From assembly GCA_963969595.1 (NCBI GenBank), contig OZ018408.1, positions 16,179,823 to 16,243,822 of the forward strand: DNA of 64,000 nt, given 5' to 3'. Position 1 is the first letter of the stretch, and each line of letters opens with the position of its first letter. Below are positions 1 through 12,051 of the stretch, piece by piece. Both the position numbers and the translations under genes were made by a program. Under the pieces are notes generated by a model, which saw only the letters and a program-made list of their open reading frames with translations, ran no database searches and was not told where the DNA came from. Source of the stretch: Neckera pumila. Taxonomy: Eukaryota; Streptophyta; Bryopsida; Hypnales; Neckeraceae.

Positions 1-424
1 TCCCGAGGAGAGAATCAAAGATATCTTCATGCTAGTAGCAAACCCCAAGTGCCCAAATGGTCAAAAAGTGTCCACTACCATCCCAATTGGAGTTGAAATA
101 AATCATTTAGGAGCTTTCATGAAAGGTAACACAATTTAACAATAGAAGAAGAAATCATACCCTACGTTTTTGGACATTAGAAATATGTTTCGAATGTTAC
201 TATAAATCGACTGCAAGTTTCCTATTTTAGAACTTTTGATTTTACGTTTGGGCACTTAGAGGTTAACAACTCCTATTACTCATACCCACGAAGCAATACA
301 GACTTATCTAGCAAATCCCACCCTGCCGATTTTTTACTTCTCCCAAGACGAACCTGGCCTTGAAAATCCGAACATAAAATAACCTCTACAAAGACAAGCC
401 TCAACCCAGAAAGAATCGACTTAC
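1..424. other. Intronic sequence at the left edge
   Basis: This follows the GTAAGT donor at 424 of the glycosyltransferase-like gene on the minus strand. I see no continuation of its catalytic domain here, so it is read as the start of intron 2. Confidence 0.5.
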
Positions 425-1900
425 CCTCTGAATTCATCGGACGATCAATGCACTGCCCGTACTCCTGGCTCTCTGGCTTCTGCCATAGCTCAGAAGGCCA
501 ATCCAAAGCATGTCTCTGTCACACAAGAAACGACGAATAAAATTAGGTCAAGCCTCTTCAACTCGTAAAAACCCACCACTTCAGGTGCAAGAATAGTGCT
601 CACGTCAATATATCAAAATCTTCACCTCTCGATGATCCCGTTGGTGCTGCATGTGATGCATCTTCAGAATCGACGACTCATCAAGCATGCTGTCATCGGC
701 AACGGCGAGTTCTAATTCAAACAGAATCTCGTCTCCTTGGTACTGCTCGAGCAAGAGCACTATTAATCTCAGACCAAGATGACCAGCACCGACTCACAAC
801 TATTCATCAGCAAAAAAATTCAAAAGTAACATTAAGAAAAAAAGAAATTCTAGCATTGCACCAAAATCTGCACGGATAGAATGTAGAATCGGGAACACAC
901 GCACACACACAGAGTATACTCAGGCAACCCTAATGACTCCAATTCAAAATGCCTCTGTCAGAGACATCTTGCAGCGCAGGTTCCCGATTCTACATCTATC
1001 CCAATCTGCACAATGTAATGTAAAGTCTCCATTGACCATACAGTAAAGGAGGGGTTCCATTCACCATACAGGTGATCCTTGAACCTTTTCCTCCAACAAT
1101 CTAGAACCTTGCACCATCTTCATTCTCGCACATTCCGTTTGTGATATGCTAAAAATCACTTGCAAAAAAATAAATGTCCATAGATGAAGTAATTTCACAC
1201 TTAGCGCAAATCAAAGCTCACATGTATGGTCAATGGGGCCTCTAATGCACTCTATGGTTAATGGAGCCTCTACCTTAATGTACCCAGTAAAAGAAACTGA
1301 TCCATCCTCAATCTCTCAAGAGTAATACCCTTACAGAATATACATCCTCACATTATATGTCCACCATGTTCCAGTTTAGCAGAAGAGCTCATCCAAGGTT
1401 ATCAAAGAGATGAGCGACACCAATCCACTCCCCACCCACATTGAGCAGCGGCTAGCCCAAAAGGATACCTGCGAGTTTTGCGACGCTTGATTCTGCACAG
1501 GGAACACCCCGAGGTACGTAATTTTGAGCAGCATGACGGTGACAAGCAGGATTGTACAGAGGAAGAAAGCCTTGTGTCGCCAGTTCCGCTTGGCGAAGGG
1601 GAAGAAGAGCGCACTGGTCCAGCATGAGAACTTGGACTCGGCGTTGGTTTTCAAGTCGTCGAAGAACCTCGACTTGTGCCGTTTCCCAATGTCTCCGTCG
1701 TGGGGGAGCGCACCGCGAGGGGAGGAGGAGGCGGCGTCTTGTTCCGGCGTCATGCGCTTCTGGGAGAGCGACCTGCGGCTCATGGGGTGGAACGGGCTGT
1801 GCGACACGCCCCCACCCACGCGGGGACTCATCACCACCTGCGCGTAGTCCCGGGTGCCGGCCACGGTATCGGCAGGAAGAGAACCCCGTAAGGAGCCCAT
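425..1900 (-). CDS. 5' exons of a putative O-fucosyltransferase-like (GT106) type II membrane protein, partial
   Basis: Two exons can be joined: 1900-1469 and 515-425. The first ATG that follows an in-frame stop is at 1900. Exon 1 encodes about 100 Ser/Arg/Pro-rich cytosolic residues, a basic stretch, and then one hydrophobic signal-anchor of about 20 residues (FFLCTILLVTVMLLKITYLG). This is the usual N-terminus of a Golgi type II glycosyltransferase. A donor (CGCAG|GTATCC) ends exon 1 in phase 0, and an acceptor after a pyrimidine-rich tract (TGTGACAG) opens exon 2. Exon 2 encodes ELWQKPESQEYGQCIDRP, which resembles the 'LW..P.S..Y..CI.RP' stretch that precedes the catalytic domain in plant O-fucosyltransferase-like proteins. 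Exon 2 ends at GAGG|GTAAGT. The catalytic exons must lie left of position 1. A good acceptor just before 1942 means there may be a 5'UTR or short coding exon upstream. The family call rests on the N-terminal region only. Confidence 0.6.
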
Positions 1901-4170
1901 GTCGTCGTCCAAGACCGGCGTGCTGAAAGGGTCCGTACACACCTAGGGGTAGGCACAGGCGTGGGTGAAGGATATGGGAGTCAGCTTCCTGAACCCTGAG
2001 ATCCCAACACTCTAAGGTTGCTTTGGGGTTGCCCTAAAACGATAAACCATGTACGTAAATACGTCGACTTGATTGTAGAGTGTGCAGAATGAAGGTGCTG
2101 CTGCTTCGTCGTCTTCGTCTTCGTCTTCCTCCTCAGTGTGGGATCGGGGTTTCAAGGAATTGTGTGAGCATGAAAAAATGGCAGCGTTGGACGTGCTTCT
2201 TGGTATGACTTGATGAGCTTCTGCAAGGACCATCGGACTATAATTGAGGGTCACGACCTCCAGGAAAAACAAGAATGGCGAATGCTGGTCGAGCGGAGCG
2301 CACAATTAATCTTCGGTACTGGGTGATTCCGATGGAGGGAGCTTTCTATGTAAGGTGGGGCACATTTTTTTCCGCTATTGTTGATCTCTCCTGACTGCTG
2401 TAAGAAAAGCCTGATCAAACAGACACAGTTGGGTTAGCGCGAATTCTGAAAACAGCGACTTACAATGTAACCAAAGACGAAGTCCTAACCAGTAAAAACG
2501 AGCTTCAATGTCAGGCGCACGGTCCTGAAGAGAAAACCTCAACCCTGTTTGCCGGAATGCAGGACGCTGGGATTCTATTGTGGACTAAGCAACTGGTCCA
2601 ACTATGCCGCACATGTACGTCTCCAGCCTGGAAACGCGGAAGCTGCCATGGACAACAGCCGAGTCAACCGAAAACTTGGACTCCGAGCAGTGGAGCACGG
2701 CCCGGTGAAGGAAAACACCGTCCAGCTAGAAAGTCCACTTACACAGGTTCACGAAACCACAAGCCATGGTCTCAGCAACGTATACAATCAATTGATTCAA
2801 TTCTACAGTGCGTAAGATCCGAGGCTGTCAGTGTGCTATGCGGCCCGTCGTGCTGACAGTATCGAGCTGCCATAACACATGTCAGCTTCGCCGTGGACGC
2901 GTCTCGGCAGATAAACTTCAGAGGGACTCACCCGCCAGTCCACCGTTGCCCGCACGACTATAAAATCGTAAAAAAGACAAAACTACAAATCTATAAAGCT
3001 GACTCACTAAATACAAGAGTGTCCCCATTGAAGCCGGCCACTTAAAAGCTATTCGGTTGAGGAAGGGTAGAACACAGACACCAGTTCCATGGGGCATGAG
3101 AATTTCGGTCGGTCCAATGCCCCGTCTAGACTATCCGAAATCATAATGCCAAAGCTCCCCCAAACAATAGTCCAGAATTCAGTCATGACAACATTCACCA
3201 AGACATACGGCACTTCCCAAAGCCTCCCGCGATAAATATAGCCACAGCTATATCTCGCATTCCGGACTGACATTCCCCACTCCCAAGCCATAGCCAACTA
3301 GCTCAAGTCTCCCCAAACGCTCCGACTAAATCGACACTTCGCCCCCACCACTTCCAAAAATCGAATTTCCTCTCCACCCTGTCCTCTTCCCCAAAACCCT
3401 AGACTCGTCCTCTCCACCAGTCCACCAAACCTCACCTGAACTCCCGCTAAAACCCTCGCCACCCCGATCCCGATCCGTGAGCACGCTGCCGTCCTCTCGT
3501 GTAAGTTAGCAACCATCAAACCTGGCAGCCAATATAGGAATGGAGTTGCAGTCCAAGGGAATCCCAAATTCCCAACCAGGTGCTTCGAAATTGTGAGCTA
3601 GCTCCCAGCGGTTCGCAAGCTCGCCAGGTCTGACCGAGCCCAAGTGAGGAATCCAGCCAGGCAGGGGGCGGATCAGGGACTTACCATTCCGTTGGAGTCG
3701 GTAACTTCATCGAAATCGTAGAACTGTGGACACCACTCTCAGAGCCAGTTGCCATTGGGGAACTGGAGGGGTCCAGGCCTGGACCTCCAGCCTCCAGATC
3801 TGTAAAATTAGAAAACAGGACTGGACCTTCCGGAGCCTCCGTCGGACCTTGCTTTGTGAACTGTACGTGAGGGGGAGATTTCAGATTGTTTTGCACGCTC
3901 TGCCCGTGGTCAAGCTGGACGGGCCTCCAGTTCCTGCTTCCAATGGCAACAGGCTCTCACTCACCGCAGTCCCCAGACGCTTGAGGAGACGCCCGCGGGA
4001 TGGACGCGGAGGTCGCGGACTAAGCTGGCGGCAGCGAAAATCCACCGAGGTGCTGCAAGCCAGGCATGCGGTTTGCTTGCTCTCCGTTAGTGGACATTGG
4101 CGGCCAGACGCCGCCGCGCCGCAGCACGCGTTTCGGAGACGAAGGTCCGTCCTGGGGAGGTACGGACGGA
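1901..4170. other. Upstream region of the glycosyltransferase-like gene, no gene identified
   Basis: GC content is higher than in most of the window and several overlapping ORFs occur on both strands, but none matches a family I recognise. An acidic run coded by GAAGAC-like repeats near 2100-2145 is low-complexity. A promoter and 5'UTR exon of the minus-strand gene are expected here and could not be placed. Confidence 0.4.
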
Positions 4171-4645
4171 CCAGAGCTTTTTTTTTGGACCCATGCCCTC
4201 CCCTTTGGCAGTGAAGCACAGACCAGTTTTTGGAGGGACAGAGCCCTAGTGGCCAGATTTGGCAGAATCTGGCGAAATTTCGCCAGAAAAAGAAGCTCTA
4301 GGATGGACCACCGGGAATTGTTCCCGGATTCGATGGGAACCACCTCGCTTTTGCAGGACAAAATTAGGGGGCTTTTTAGCTACTGTACACAAAGTAGTGA
4401 AATGAGGTTGCTGCACACTAATTTCTCAGCAATCCACACTATATAAATATTCACTGCTACTGTACAATGATGCATTCAATCTAGAGCCATGTGTATGATA
4501 TAGATTAGTGCACCACATGGCTTCTTTTTATGGCAAAATTTTGCTAGATTTTGCCAAATCTGGCCACTAGGGCTCTGTCCCTCCAAAAACTGGCCTATGC
4601 TTCATTGCCAAAGGGGAGGACACGGGTCCAAAAAAAAAGCTCTGG
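4171..4645. mobile_element. Foldback MITE with ~115-bp terminal inverted repeats
   Basis: The left arm (4171 to about 4285) reads CCAGAGC, a T-tract, GGACCC, CTCCCCTTTGGCA and GGCCAGATTTGGCA. It reappears inverted at about 4530-4645 with only scattered mismatches. The interior carries part of a different MITE (from 4388). No coding capacity. I could not find a convincing target duplication next to the arms, so the superfamily is open. Confidence 0.75.
4388..4500. mobile_element. One end of a CACAAAATAG-type MITE inside the foldback element
   Basis: After TA, the sequence CACAAAGTAGTGAAATGAGG followed by GCACACTAATTTCTC matches the left end of the TA-flanked family seen at 40213, 43203 and 54470. 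The opposite end is not recognisable, so this copy is truncated or strongly diverged. Right boundary approximate. Confidence 0.5.
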
Positions 4646-4772
4646 TGCACCATTTCAAGGTCCAGTTGCATGAGCCTCCATGTGAACAAACATTGAGTCA
4701 TGAGTTGTTTTTTTATATTTACCTCCCAATTCCTACGTTTTTATCCTCCTCGTTTGACTTTGTGGGACTGGT

Positions 4773-7541
4773 TTAACCCCTAAAGGACCATTGTCCCTTC
4801 AGGGGACAAATGGGATTTTGGGCATGTACCTTTTGTGTGTAAAAATTCATAAATTTTTTTGAAACTTTTATGGCAGATGAAGAATTGAAAGAGGTACGCG
4901 GGGGTCCAAAAATTTTGTGAATCGGATTTTCTAGCAAGAAGTTATGGACAATTTTATAGAAAGTGGGGGAGGAGGGGCAGTCTGGGCAAGGCCTGTGGCC
5001 AGTAACAAGGTGTTGACTATGTGGAGGGCACTTAGAGCGGGCAAGGTAGCAGGTTGAAAAAACTGGGTCTCCCACCATCGCCGACTCTAACAAGTCTTTG
5101 ACAGCATCGTAGCCGAGGAGCTTTGACCCAGTCTGCGAAGGAGGAGCCGGAAGGGGGTCTACGATTCTGCTCCGGCGCGGGGGTGTCAGCGGCCTGCAAC
5201 GTCAAGGGAGTCTATTGCCTACGAGTCGGAGGTGTCAACGGCTTGGAAGGAGTCCCATCGCTCCGACAACGCTGCCAGCGACCGAAAGCGGCGACCACAG
5301 GGCAGCATGAACCTGCCTTGGTCGACGCCCACGACATTAGCAGCCTGCATCGTCATCCTCCTCCGCAGCAACGGCGCTGCCTGCGGCCATCAATCAAGGT
5401 GGCTGCAGGTTAGGAAAACAATTTATAGTTGCACTTCTTTCATGAAGACTAATGTGACTAATACCCCTCGGGGGCATTAATCACATTAGTTACAATTGAG
5501 TAAATTTGCCATAACTTTTGCGTGGGTGGATAAAATTCTATAAAAGTTTGTATACATACTATTTACTATATTAGTCATCTACTTGCAAATTCGTGGGAGC
5601 ACTAGACACTTTTATAAATTTTCATTATTGTTTTATTGTTTTAACTTCCAAGCCCCAAAAAAGTAGGTACAGGCGTTGAATTGTCTAATTTTTTAGATTA
5701 GGATGCTTGTTTAGGATTGTTTGCAACTATTGGGAAGTTTGTGGACAATTTCAAAATAGAAAAGGCGCGTGTTTTGGAAGATTGTCCCAACTGTGACTAA
5801 TGTGACTAATACCCCTCGGGGCATTAGTCACATTAGTCACAATTGAGTAAATTTGCCACAACTTTTGTATGGATGGGTAAAATTCTATAAAAACTTGTGT
5901 ACATATTATTTATTATATTAGTCACCTACTTGCAAATTTGTGGGAGCATTGGACACTTTTATAAATTTTCAGCATTTTTTGATTGTTTTTACAACCAAGC
6001 CCAAAAAAAATAGGCATAGACGTTGAATTGTCTAAATTCTTAGGTTAGGATGCTTGTTTAGGATTACTTGCAACTATTGGGAAGTTTGTGGACAATTTCA
6101 AAATAGAAAAGGCACGTGTTTTATAAGATTGGTCCAATTGTGACTAATTTGATTAATACCCCTCGGGGGCATTAGTCACATTAGTCACATTAGTCACAGT
6201 TGAGTAAATTTGCCACAACTTTTGCATGGGTGGGCACTTTCCCTCGGGGGAGGGAGTAGCGGCAGTTGTTACTACCATGGTGGAGAGCATTTTTTCTTTT
6301 GAAGGCAGTATTCACAGTTCTATTTGGATTCTACTACGGCATATTTTGGCTATATATTACTACTTAGATACTGCATGAATTCGTAAATGACATATTCATG
6401 GCACCATATTTCAAATCTTGGCACCATATTCCAATACTTTGGATGAATGTACATTTATGTGAATGAAACAACTAAATTGCCATCCATAATTGTAGGTTTC
6501 GTCTATTTCCATAATTGTAGTTCTTTTGTCAAAAACTCCCTGGTTGCTGTGAAAATTGCTTTGGGGAGTGCTTGGAACAGAGGTCCCAAAATTTCACCTG
6601 CTATAGGTTGCATGTTTCAAAATTAAAAAAAATTAAAAAAAATTCATATGCTATCTTTGGAGAGGGGGCAACTTCCGTTGGGAGAGGAGGAGGCGGGTCT
6701 CGTTGGAGAGGGGCCACCTGCCTCTTCCATCGGGGGCGGGCAACCCCATGTCGCTCCCATGGAAGCCCTGCCTTGCCAGGCAACGCAGCCCCTCGGCCAG
6801 AGGATGGCAGGGCCGTGGCCGGGTTAGCACTGCGCTGCGGCCCCCGGCCAGAGCCAACGGAATCCCAGTCTTAGCCTACCATCCCTCCCCAAACTTCACT
6901 ATCAGAAAGGGAATGGAAGGGGCCCAGCGTCCACATTGACGACCCCTGCAATTTTACAACCCAAGTGAAATATTAGGTGTTCCACTGTTTTTTGTTTGGA
7001 GAGGTGGTAAATTTTTATTTTTTTTTGCACCAAACTATAGAAGAAGAACATGTTCTCAATTTGACCATTCGGATTTGGAAAAAAAAATATAATAAAATTT
7101 GGAGAATGTTTACAGATTTCTCTAATATAAATGTCATTTTGAAGACCTCCTGGCCTTCCCACATTTTTTTCCATATGATCCACTGCTCCAAATCATCTAA
7201 AAGTTCTATAGCACATAGCTAATATAATGTACTAAAGAAAGAAAAAAAAGCTCAAGTTTGTGTAGACCAAAATTTCTCCTGTACAACCGGTCAAAGCTAG
7301 CTGAAATTGCAGGGCAACATCTAAAAAAACTTCTGCCCTAACTTTGAAAGCTCATAACTTTCAATCCGTACGGTCAAACTTGCTTAAATTTTTACCACAT
7401 GATCACGAACAAGTGAACTTCAACATCCTATGGTTCGATTTTCATAAATCTATTTTTTGGGGCTTACTTTGGTGAACACAGCTGAAATCACAGTTTTCAT
7501 TGTATTTTCACAAAAAATGAGCTTGGTCCTTTAGGGGTTAA
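4773..7541. mobile_element. TTAA-flanked DNA transposon (copy F), expanded by a ~2-kb insertion
   Basis: The left end is TTAA at 4773-4776 followed by CCCCTAAAGGACCATTG. The right end is TTGGTCCTTTAGGGG followed by TTAA at 7538-7541. The outer 250-300 bp on each side match copies D (55265) and E (58136) in inverted orientation. The middle, about 5060 to 7250, does not belong to the family. It holds a GC-rich stretch (5040-5410), a 348-bp tandem repeat (5448-6240) and a second GC-rich stretch (6655-6900). No transposase is recognisable. Confidence 0.7.
5448..6240. repeat. Tandem repeat, ~348-bp unit, 2.3 copies, each opening with a palindrome
   Basis: The marker ATACCCCTCGGGG occurs at 5461, 5809 and 6156, giving periods of 348 and 347 bp. 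Two full units are followed by a third that breaks off near 6235. Each unit begins with an inverted repeat of about 20 bp per arm (GTGACTAATGTGACTAAT and its complement) around CCCCTCGGGG, which could extrude as a hairpin. No ORF spans the unit. Confidence 0.85.
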
Positions 7542-8829
7542 TGTCTTGTCTCGTTTTTTATTTTCATCTCTCAGAAAGGTCTATAAGGTGGGCACTCTAA
7601 AACCGCACCCTATCTTGATACTGCACTCTGTCTAAACCGCCATCATCATTCTCTGTACATCTCCAAACTCAATATATACTTATATAAAAGAAACGATTTT
7701 AGAACATCTACAAAAAAAAACTTTCATGCATTAGAATTTTTGCAAGCATATCCCAATGTTACATAATTTTTATGGCATCAAAACCTCCTTTCACATGTCG
7801 ATAAGAAAATATGAAATTTTGATCATTTTAATAATAGTAAATAGGCACAATAGCAAAAGTGGCGGGTTTGAGCTTTGGAAGGCAAGTTTTTAGATATAAA
7901 ATCTGGATTTTTGTACTTTTTTCTTTTCTTCCCATCTTGAGATAACAATAAGAATAAAAAGGGGAGTCACAATAACTTCCACAATTCTTAGTCAGTTTAG
8001 GGAGGCTTTACTTATTGCAAAAGGATGATTACAAAAATTTCATCAAGTTCATTGAAGTTGGTGACATGTTTTGTTTGTGCTCGTCTAATTTTGCGACGGA
8101 GTTAGAAGAGACAAATTTGAAGAGGGTGTTCAATTGTGGCAGCTTCTAATATCATTGGCCTCAAGACATCTTGAATGAAGAGTTTGTTGGGGGTAGTTTG
8201 ACTACTGTAGCAGCCATTTCTTCGAGCACAAGTATATGATGCTATCATTGTTGTCTCATTTCTGAGCATTAGGATAGATTTGAGGCGTAAAGAAGCTAGC
8301 AAGTTATCTGGAGTTCCCGGATTGTAGGAACTTGCCACATCAACAATCTGATGTAGTCAAGACTGTACTACGTCAAATAAAATATTTTTTGAAACAAAAG
8401 TTCTTTTTATTTTTTAACTTTTTTATTTATTTAAAATTTCAATCTAAACTTCTAAGAACGTATCAATGGTTCACAACAAGGGAATAGGCCTAAAACTACC
8501 CTAACTTGTCCTCAAATCTCCCCTAATGGATATACTTCTCATTTTCTTACAAACTGATTTAGTAGCTTGCACAAAATCTTTGAATGACTAAGCTCATCAT
8601 ATAGTTGAAAAATGAACAAAAGTTATTTTTTCAATATATATGGACATACTTCATTTGTTTTACATAACTCTTGCAAATAAACTCTCTAAAAGTGTTCATC
8701 TTCCATCAACTAGATGTCAATTGTCTCAGTAGGATTAAGCCTTTCACTCAATTTCATTATAGTGGTCATGGAGGAGGTTTGACAGTGTTTAAGATTCAAA
8801 ATCTTTTTGACTGAACAAGATTCATTACC
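7542..8829. other. AT-rich intergenic sequence
   Basis: I see no gene. A stretch near 8290-8420 (pieces like AGCAAGTTATCTGGAGTTCCC) resembles the interior of the MITE at 43533-43815, so a decayed relative is probably present. Confidence 0.4.
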
Positions 8830-9720
8830 TTAACCCCTCAAGGACTAAAAGAACACAATGTGTCCTCTTCAAATTTTCAATAGAAAATTCTTGGTAGGTT
8901 GAAACAAATCTCAATATTTTATAAACTAAGGACTTGTGGAGTAATAAGTTGACAAACTTGTTGCACTTTCTGATTTTCAAATTTTCATTGTGAGAAATAT
9001 TTAAAAATTCATTTAGGAAATGTAGTCTAATAAAAAAATGGGAGCAAATATATTTTTTTACAATGAAATGAATAGTGGGGATGGAAAAATATATTTTTTT
9101 GGACATTCCTAGTCATGAATTTGCACAAACAAAATGTCTGGAAAAAATATTCAAATTTGCATTTTTAGCGATTTTAAATTTACAAAGTTGAATTTGGTGT
9201 GATTAAGAATATAGAAGTACTTAGAATGATTCCAATTTTTTGAAGATGCTCCAAAAAATATGCTAATAATATTCATTGTTAAATTCTAAAAAAATCTTTT
9301 AATGTAATTTTTATTTTATTTTGTAGGATCCAATTTGGTCAGTTTTGGCTTTCTACTCTTTCTATTTAAAATGGTGTACAAATTCGAGAGAGTTTTTAAT
9401 TTCTCATTTTGAAAAGTTTTAAAATACTACATTTGCTTTAGATTCCAGTCCAATTTTTTTGGGAAAAAAAAGCATTATTTATCTTCTTATAATTTTTCTT
9501 CTCCAAAAGCTGCGTTTTTGACTAGAAAGTCAATTATCCAAAATTATTATAATCTAAAAATCCAATAGTCAAGATTTTCCACAATTAATTCCATGCATAC
9601 TTTTGTACAGTTAAAATTAAAAGATTCAATCAAGCACATCCATGTGCACAAAAATATGAAAGTGGAACAATTCATTGAAAACGTCTATTGTCAAAACATT
9701 GTTAGGCTTTGAGGGGTTGA
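8830..9720. mobile_element. TTAA-flanked DNA transposon (copy G)
   Basis: The left end is TTAA (8830-8833) then CCCCTCAAGGACTAAAAG. The right end is GGCTTTGAGGGG followed by TTGA (9717-9720), a one-base change from TTAA. Length is about 890 bp, typical of the family, and there is no coding capacity. The flanks ATTACC and ATTAGGCTGTTTG are the two halves of the end of a (TTTG)n retroposon, so this copy jumped into that repeat. Confidence 0.8.
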
Positions 9721-10260
9721 ATTAGGCTGTTTGTTTGTTTTGTTTGTTTGTTTTGTTTGTTCTGGTGAGATATCCTGGACCGTGCATCTTTGGGTCATAT
9801 GCTAGGTACTGTTGGAAGGCCCTCAGTAAGGAGGGGTGTACTAGCTTCTGTTTGGACCTACAGTGTGAAAGTTATAGATTTTTTTAATTATTTTTGGATC
9901 TTAAATTATCTTAACTTATGGATCTTTTGGACCGTGCATCCACCGTTTGCGTGTTTGGTACCGTCAAAAAGTGCTTGGCGAGGAGGGATAAACGGGCTAT
10001 ATTTTGTGGCACTTAGAGCTACAATATGAAAGTCATAGATTGTTTGTTTGTTTGTTTGTTTGTTTTGTTTGTGACGTTGAGATCTCCTAGACTATGCGTC
10101 TCCCGGTCACGTTCTTGTTACACTCAAAAAGTCCTCGGCAAGGAGGGATGCACAGGCTTTGTTTCATGGTGTTCCAACCAACAGTGCAAAAGTTATTGAA
10201 TTTTGAAGTTTTTAGGAATTAAAAAAACTAAAAAACTTACTTTCATTTCTATTTTGACTG
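9721..10260 (-). mobile_element. Cluster of three degenerate copies of a (CAAA)n retroposon, reverse orientation
   Basis: (TTTG)n tracts at about 9727-9763 and 10040-10069 each lead into a body that is the reverse complement of the elements at 53371 and 60041. Shared landmarks are GAGATCTCC, GGACCGTGCATC, GGTACCGT, GGCGAGGAGGG and the AAAGTTAT...GAATTT stretch. Three body copies lie in a row: about 9764-9910, 9924-10039 and 10070-10260. The middle one has no tract of its own. None has coding capacity. Confidence 0.65.
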
Positions 10261-11774
10261 TGATGACGGCACAGGGCACACTACAGTAGTGGTACTTACG
10301 TGGACAAAACACCATGATGAAGGACAGTGTTCAACCCAATATGGCCGCGGAGGGGGCTGGGGGTACCACTTTGATGGATGGGAACCTCAAAACTTCCCAT
10401 TCCAAAATTGGGATTCCAGTGCAATGCGGTAGACTCGATTCTTTGCATTGCCCCCACATTATTTTCTCAATACTTCACACCAATTTTTTGATAATGATAT
10501 CTAAATTCTTAGGACGTACCCATTTGTTACATAAGGCTACCAATAAAATTTCTCGATATTATTATCTAAGTCCTTAGGATGTACCCATCTGTTACGAAAG
10601 GCCACCATTAAAAGACAGAAGCAGGTACTGTGAAGACTTTTGTGGATGCAAAGTGGGGTTGCTGAGGTTTCTTCCTTCCTAGCCTGGAATCCGCGGTCCA
10701 TAGCAGACGACAAATCCCAATGTCAAGACATACACCACACGTACTACGGCAAGGAAATTTTCGTAGATTCCAGGCAGCATGTGAAATGATTTACATAACT
10801 TACATCTATTTCACAACATAAGATTATTGAAATTCTGGCTAGTTTCTTGGGTGCAAAGTATTGAAAGGAAAAATTCATTGCAAAAAGAAGAGTATAATAA
10901 AATAACCCAGTCCAAGCCAGGCGAATTTCACCCCAAGGGCCAGGGAGGAGTCTGCCTATTTGTGGAAGATTGCTTCACTTGAGGTATTGTTTGACTCAGT
11001 CACCCTTACGCAATAGGGGGCATGCTGGGGGGGCTTGATACCCTTTAAATGTGGATGAAAAGTGCTATGGCCCTTTACAATATTCTATGGAGATTCAATT
11101 GTAGCATGTCAAGGAATGGCCCTTGAAATCACTGTTCATCTAAAGTTTATTTGTTGTATTCTTTATTCTACTTGATGAGTGGTCACTCGACTAATGAAGA
11201 ATTTCACCCCCAAGGTTGACTAGGAGTCATCCTATTGCGGAAGATTGCTTTTGACTCATAGAGGAAGTTATGTCAATGAAACAACTGTTCAGTACTTCCC
11301 AACATGTTGTGTAAGGTATAGAGCCTATGATAGGTAGATTGATTTGTTTGCCCTACTAGCATTGTTGAAAATTTTAAATTTTTTTTTCTATATATGTACA
11401 AACAAATGTGAGAGATAAAGAGAACAATTGAATTTTGTATCATTTTTGACAAAGTATAAATTTGTTATGAATTTGTGAGGAGTGATGCCCAATTGACCAA
11501 AAGAGTCTATACACTACATCCAAACCAACAAAAAGGGTATCCATAATGATCATCTTACTCACCTAAAGTAGTCACAGTATTTTGTAACATAGCCACAAGT
11601 CCACAACATGAAGGCCTAAAAAAGTCACTTCTTAGGATGAATTTACACTAAAAAGGTAGAAGTTCCTATAGCATTCACTAATCACTCCATCACCATCACA
11701 CAAAACATTGATTGTGGCCACTAATTCAACTTAATGTAGCCCAAATCTCATTTATTGAAAAATCTTTGTCAAGG
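10261..11774. other. Intergenic sequence with small degenerate repeats
   Basis: No gene recognised. Besides the duplication at 10498-10612, an imperfect repeat of about 65 bp links 10921-10985 and 11199-11262 (shared GAATTTCACCCC, GAGGAGTC or TAGGAGTC, GGAAGATTGCTT). Confidence 0.4.
10498..10612. repeat. Direct duplication of a ~50-bp unit
   Basis: ATCTAAATTCTTAGGACGTA and its continuation recur 66 bp later as ATCTAAGTCCTTAGGATGTA, with about seven differences over 50 bp. The first copy is at 10498-10547 and the second at 10564-10612. Confidence 0.75.
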
Positions 11775-12051
11775 CATTAGAGGGATTTCAGGGGCCTTGG
11801 AAGACTTTTCAGGCCCATTCCCTAGTCTACCCAGATTCAGTGAACGACGGTACGGGCGTGTCAAAAAAAAAAATTTCAAAAAAAAAAAAAAAAAAATCTT
11901 TTACTAAAATATCATTTTAAGCAAAAAAATAAAAAATAAAATGACATGGCAATCATTGTGCCACGTCAGCTAGCTACTGCAGCTACATTTCCGCACTTTG
12001 GGAACGCAGGGGAACTCGCAGTCTCCCAACACCCCAAAATCTCCTCTAATG
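11775..12051. mobile_element. MITE with CATTAGAGG-type inverted ends
   Basis: The ends are CATTAGAGGGATTTCAGGGG and, inverted, CCATTAGAGGAGATTTTGGGG. The interior has A-rich runs, GACATGGCA and TGCCACGTCA. The element at 43533-43815 has the same length, ends and interior in the opposite orientation. Non-coding, about 277 bp. Target duplication not clear. Confidence 0.6.

Noticed and set aside
2012..2305. Acidic 97-residue minus-strand ORF upstream of the glycosyltransferase-like gene
   Set aside because: It has no ATG at its start and owes its acidic run to a GAAGAC-type microsatellite; more likely leader or intron DNA.
6601..6939. Overlapping GC-rich ORFs on both strands
   Set aside because: Six-frame openness is expected from a short GC-rich island; no motif is present, and the stretch lies in an insert within a transposon copy.
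9727..10069. (TTTG)n tracts considered as telomere-like or tandem satellite DNA
   Set aside because: They recur next to the same flanking body in other copies, so they are the tracts of a retroposon.
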